Shown here one piece after another: positions 60,865 through 64,000 of a DNA stretch of 64,000 bases. The number at the start of each line of letters is the position of its first letter. Within the stretch, counting starts at the first letter, position 1. Location: the NCBI GenBank assembly GCA_963750065.1, contig CAVVPK010000029.1:96804-160803 (forward strand). Reading direction: 5' to 3'. Below the pieces are notes generated by a model. It did no database searches, had not been told where the DNA came from, and saw nothing but the letters and a program-made list of their open reading frames with translations. The DNA is from CAVSRC01 sp963750065 (GTDB lineage: Bacteria; Pseudomonadota; Alphaproteobacteria; Rhizobiales; Kaistiaceae). A program made the position numbers and the translations under genes.

Positions 60865-61916
60865 CACTCGGCCGCCTCGGCAACCGCGCCGCGGGCGAGC
60901 GCCAGTACGGCCATCGCCGCCGACTGACCTTGGGCGATGGAATCGTCGATGGTCTCCGGGCCGGTTGCGGCGCCGGCAACGAAGACGCCCGGCCGCGACG
61001 TGCCCGACATCGACGAATAGGTCGACGCCTTGTCGATATAGCCGTGGCGTTCGAGCTTCACGTCGAACACTGCGGATAGAGTCATGTTGTCGACGTTGGG
61101 GTCCATGCCGACGGCATGCACCACCATGTCGAAGGGAATGGTGATCGGGCGTTTGACCAGCGTGTCCTCGCCCTTGACGATCAGCCGCTTGCCGTCCGAC
61201 GTCACCTCGGCGATGCGCGCCTTGATGTACTTGACCTTATGCTGCTCCTGGCTCTCCCAGTAGAACTTGTCCTCGTAGAGGCCGAAGGTGCGGATATCCA
61301 TGTAGTAGATGTAGACGTTGGTCTTCGGCAGCTCCTCGCGGATTTCCATGGCGAGGTTGGACGACACCGTGCAGCAGATCTTGGAGCACCATTCGCGGCC
61401 GATCTGGCGGTCGCGCGAGCCGACGCAGAGCAGGATGGCGACGCGCTCCGGCTTGCGCCCGTCGGAGGGACAGCGCACGCCCTGGCCGGACGAGATCATC
61501 TGCTCGACCTGGGTGGTGGTCACCACGTCGGGATACGTGCCGAAGCCCCATTCCGGCTTGTTGACCGAATCGAAGTGGGTGAAGCCGGTGGCCAGGATCG
61601 TGCCGCTCGCTTTGAGGCTGCTGCCGTCGGCAAGCGTGACATGGAAGTCGCCGGGCCCGCCGGTGAATGTCTTGACCGAGGTGTTGAGGCGCACGTCGAT
61701 CAGCTTGTCGCCAGTGACGCGGTCGACCATGCCGCCGATGGCGTCCCTGGCCCACTCGCCCGAGGGCACCAGCCTTGCATAGCCGGAAAGGATCGGCGCG
61801 CCGCCGAGGCGGTCGGCCTTGTCGACCAGCACCACCGGCTCGCCGGCGGATGCCAGCGCGTGGGCCGCCGAAAGACCGGCGGGCCCACCGCCGACGATGA
61901 GAACCGGACGAGTCAT
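60864..61916 (-). CDS. hdrA: sHdrA, FAD-containing heterodisulfide-reductase-like subunit
   Basis: 350 aa. N-terminal FAD-binding motif IVGGGPAGLSAAHALA, and the HdrA cysteine cluster CVGSRDRQIGREWCSKICC. It is much shorter than methanogen HdrA because the extra ferredoxin domains are absent, as usual for sHdrA. The C-terminal 'GVFVAGAATGPETIDDSIAQGQSAA' completes the FAD site. ATG overlaps the sHdrB1 stop. Central electron-transfer subunit of the complex. Confidence 0.93.
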   Translation of the reverse strand: MTRPVLIVGGGPAGLSAAHALASAGEPVVLVDKADRLGGAPILSGYARLVPSGEWARDAIGGMVDRVTGDKLIDVRLNTSVKTFTGGPGDFHVTLADGSSLKASGTILATGFTHFDSVNKPEWGFGTYPDVVTTTQVEQMISSGQGVRCPSDGRKPERVAILLCVGSRDRQIGREWCSKICCTVSSNLAMEIREELPKTNVYIYYMDIRTFGLYEDKFYWESQEQHKVKYIKARIAEVTSDGKRLIVKGEDTLVKRPITIPFDMVVHAVGMDPNVDNMTLSAVFDVKLERHGYIDKASTYSSMSGTSRPGVFVAGAATGPETIDDSIAQGQSAAMAVLALARGAVAEAAE

Positions 61917-63292
61917 TCCGCCGGCCCTCCGATTGCCGCGACAGCCTCCGGCTTGACGTAGCCGGGACCGGACGTGATCGCCCGCTTGGGGTCGTAGAGC
62001 GTCTCGATGCGGCCGGCCTTGACCTCGTCGAGATAGGCCTCGAACTCGGCCTTGGCCTTCTCCCAGTCGATGCCGAGCTTCTCGAGAAGCTGCTCGAAGG
62101 GCGAGGCGTGCCAGTGGAGCTGCGCCAGCTTGTAAGGGTGCGCGCCGAGCGCCAGCGCCGCGAACTGGCAGTCGGCCATGATCGGCAGGGAATAGACCTT
62201 GCCGACCGCCTTGCCGATCCACTGGTTCTTGTCGAGCGTGGTGATACAGCCGGTGTCGTGGCCGATCATCACGTCGGCCTTGGCTTCCTCGACCGCCACC
62301 TTGATCTTGCGGTCGATGGCGTAGGAGCGGGTGAACTCGCGCTCGCCGATGATGTGCCGGAAGCCGAAGCCGCAGCAGTCGTACCAGGTGGAGTAATCGA
62401 CCACCTCGGCGCCCAGCGTCTGCAACAGGCCGGTGGAGACGGCGACACGATCGCCGTTCATCACCGTCTCGTCATAGATCACGTCCTCGGGCACCATCTT
62501 GTAGACGTGGCACGCCGGATGGACGGTGGCCCGGATGCTGGAAACGTCGATCACCTGGCGCTCGCGGATGCGCTCGCGCATGACATGCAGCCATTCGGAA
62601 TAGTGGACGATCTCTTCCGGGATCAGCAGCTTGCCGTCGACCAGGCGGCCGAGCTTGCCGAGGATCGCCTTCACCTCGGCGCGGAGCTCCGCCGAATGCA
62701 TCAGGAAGATGCGCATCTCCTTGTAATTGCCGAAGGAGGTGCCGCAATGGACCAGCGGATAATAGGTGCCCTCCGGCAGCCCGCGCGCCTTCGCCGAGAC
62801 GTAGGCCTGATGGAAGTTGCGCAGGAACACCGCGGCGAGGCTGACCACATTGCCGATGCCCGAGCCGTGATAGTTCCACGCCGTGCACGAGGTCTGGTCG
62901 GTCTCGTCGAGATAGGGAACCTCGAGCTGGTTCATCAGCCACATCACGCTCGACGGGTAGCCGGGGATGTTGCCGCACTGGCCGCACGACTTGTGGTGCC
63001 AGAGATTGGTGGTCGGGATACGCTTCTCCCAGCCGTAGAGCGTGCGCGCGATGACCGGATTGTGGCGCTCGTCGATGCGATGGACGACGATCTCGCCGTC
63101 CTTCTCGAGCTGCCACATGGCGTCGCGGATATCCTCGACGCGGTCCTTCTTGGTCAGCATGGACCGTTTGTCGATGCGCTGCTCGACCCACGCCGTCGCC
63201 TTCTGCGCCTCGGCCGGCGTCAGGTTCGACGGCCGCCATTCGTCTCCGAAGCCGCTAAAGGCCGGCGTCTTCCCGTTATCGGATTTCTCCAT
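61913..63292 (-). CDS. hdrB1: sHdrB1, heterodisulfide-reductase-like subunit
   Basis: 459 aa. The C-terminal half carries a CCG-type cysteine set (HPACHVYK, YDCCGFGFRH, HDTGCITT, ADCQFAA), and the N-terminal half a second, less canonical one (SCGQCGN, TSCTAW, HCGTSFGN). It pairs with HdrC1 and HdrA in the sHdr core. ATG at 63292 preceded by GGGGAGGAACT; 27 bp after sHdrC1. Confidence 0.92.
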   Translation of the reverse strand: MEKSDNGKTPAFSGFGDEWRPSNLTPAEAQKATAWVEQRIDKRSMLTKKDRVEDIRDAMWQLEKDGEIVVHRIDERHNPVIARTLYGWEKRIPTTNLWHHKSCGQCGNIPGYPSSVMWLMNQLEVPYLDETDQTSCTAWNYHGSGIGNVVSLAAVFLRNFHQAYVSAKARGLPEGTYYPLVHCGTSFGNYKEMRIFLMHSAELRAEVKAILGKLGRLVDGKLLIPEEIVHYSEWLHVMRERIRERQVIDVSSIRATVHPACHVYKMVPEDVIYDETVMNGDRVAVSTGLLQTLGAEVVDYSTWYDCCGFGFRHIIGEREFTRSYAIDRKIKVAVEEAKADVMIGHDTGCITTLDKNQWIGKAVGKVYSLPIMADCQFAALALGAHPYKLAQLHWHASPFEQLLEKLGIDWEKAKAEFEAYLDEVKAGRIETLYDPKRAITSGPGYVKPEAVAAIGGPAE

Positions 63293-63319
63293 CCGACAGT
63301 TCCTCCCCTTGACGCCGCG

Positions 63320-64000
63320 TCAGTCGTCGGCGTCGTCCTGCTCCTCCAGCCACTCGCTGTATTCTTCGCGCTTCTCGTCCATCACATCGGTGACGAGATC
63401 GAAAAGGTTCTCGTCGACGGTCTCGAGCTGATCGAGCACGCCGGTCGCTTCCCAAATCGTGTAGAGCTCGACCGAGGTCTTGAGGTTGACCTCCCAGGCC
63501 GTGTCCATGGTGTGCATGGTCGGCACCGGAATCGCCTTGCGCAGAATGTTGAGCGGTGCATCGACCTTCGAGACGTTCGGCCCCCAGTCGGGAAACGCTT
63601 CGCGCGTGATCATGTTGGGGGCGAGCTGGTTGCCGGTCGATACCACCTTGAGCAGCACGCGCGAGAAAGGTCTCAGCACGTCCTTGGCCGACTGCATGCC
63701 GTGCTTGATCGCCACCTCGCGCATGATCATGACCAGGCCGCCGGGCGAATTCTCGAACGGACAGCGCGCCGCGCAGGTGTAGCACTGGGCGCAGGCCCAG
63801 ATCTTTTCCTGCATGGCGTCGTAGATGCCGTCGAGATTCTCCGTCCACAGCAGCTGGACGATCTCGCGCGGCGAGTAGTCGTAATAATGGGCGGAAGGGC
63901 AGGTGGCCGTGCAGATGCCGCAATTCAGGCAGCCGTGCAGCTCGTGGTCGTAGAGCATGTGCGAGCGGATGTCGTCGAAGACCTCCTCGAGCGTCTCCTG
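63320..64000 (-). CDS. hdrC1: sHdrC1, iron-sulfur subunit (5' partial)
   Basis: Two 4Fe-4S ferredoxin motifs, CLNCGICTATCP and CAQCYTCAARCP. The frame stays open past the first ATG (63958) to the window edge with convincing coding sequence (EEVFDDIRSH), so the true start lies outside. The C-terminal 130 residues end in an acidic tail. First visible gene of the sHdr operon; regulators or thiosulfate dehydrogenase genes would be expected further to the right. Confidence 0.92.
   Translation of the reverse strand, partial: QETLEEVFDDIRSHMLYDHELHGCLNCGICTATCPSAHYYDYSPREIVQLLWTENLDGIYDAMQEKIWACAQCYTCAARCPFENSPGGLVMIMREVAIKHGMQSAKDVLRPFSRVLLKVVSTGNQLAPNMITREAFPDWGPNVSKVDAPLNILRKAIPVPTMHTMDTAWEVNLKTSVELYTIWEATGVLDQLETVDENLFDLVTDVMDEKREEYSEWLEEQDDADD

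Overview
The window is one stretch of a GC-rich alphaproteobacterial chromosome or megaplasmid, most likely Hyphomicrobiales (Rhizobiales-like). That placement is inferred from codon use, from the density of ABC sugar importers paired with LacI, DeoR and GntR regulators, and from a lipoate-binding sHdr sulfur-oxidation locus. Nearly all of it is dense catabolic operons. I see no rRNA, tRNA, CRISPR or phage structural genes. One insertion sequence is present.

Layout. 1-1310: the tail of a CUT1 sugar ABC importer (two permeases), followed directly by an IS5-family element (1311-2148) inserted after the permease stop codon. 2304-6842: a DUF3237 protein, divergent from an M24 'pita-bread' hydrolase, a CobW metallochaperone, a DoxX membrane protein and a 3-hydroxyisobutyrate-dehydrogenase-like enzyme. 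6870-17618 (minus strand): an XRE-cupin regulator and an operon-like series of a CUT2 importer (binding protein, permease, and a fused ATPase-permease), an amidohydrolase, and E1alpha, E1beta and E2 of a 2-oxoacid dehydrogenase. 17806-22080: an SDR without its catalytic residues, a bicupin, an Ldh2-type dehydrogenase and a succinate-semialdehyde-type dehydrogenase. 22274-23594: a GlpR-like DeoR regulator and the decayed 5' end of a glpD-like gene.

23595-33237 (plus): a CUT1 importer with its own LacI regulator and two glycosidases, a GHL6/GH42M-type enzyme and a GH95 alpha-L-fucosidase-type enzyme; this reads as import and hydrolysis of a fucosyl or L-galactosyl oligosaccharide. 33266-44058 (minus): a GntR-linked catabolic block with Gfo/Idh oxidoreductase, creatininase-like hydrolase, cupin, D-2-hydroxyacid dehydrogenase, a sulfonate/taurine-type ABC importer, a split UxaA-family lyase (possibly sulfolactate sulfo-lyase SuyAB) and an FAH-family hydrolase. 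Two copies of a TAnTACGGTAnnA palindrome suggest one regulon.

44389-55521: a uronate-containing polysaccharide locus with a heparinase II/III-like lyase, a GH88 unsaturated glucuronyl hydrolase, a complete CUT1 importer, a DUF624/YesL protein, a frameshifted DUF2264 gene and a divergent LacI regulator over a perfect 14-bp palindrome. 55559-64000 (minus): an sHdr sulfur-oxidation locus (sHdrC1-B1-A-hyp-C2-B2), an uncharacterised 154-aa Cys-containing protein, lipoate-binding protein LbpA, a YeiH-type exporter, a DsrE2-like protein and TusA. sHdrC1 runs off the right edge.

Functions are assigned from motifs, lengths and context read by eye; no database search was run. Transporter substrates and pathway names are inferences unless stated otherwise.
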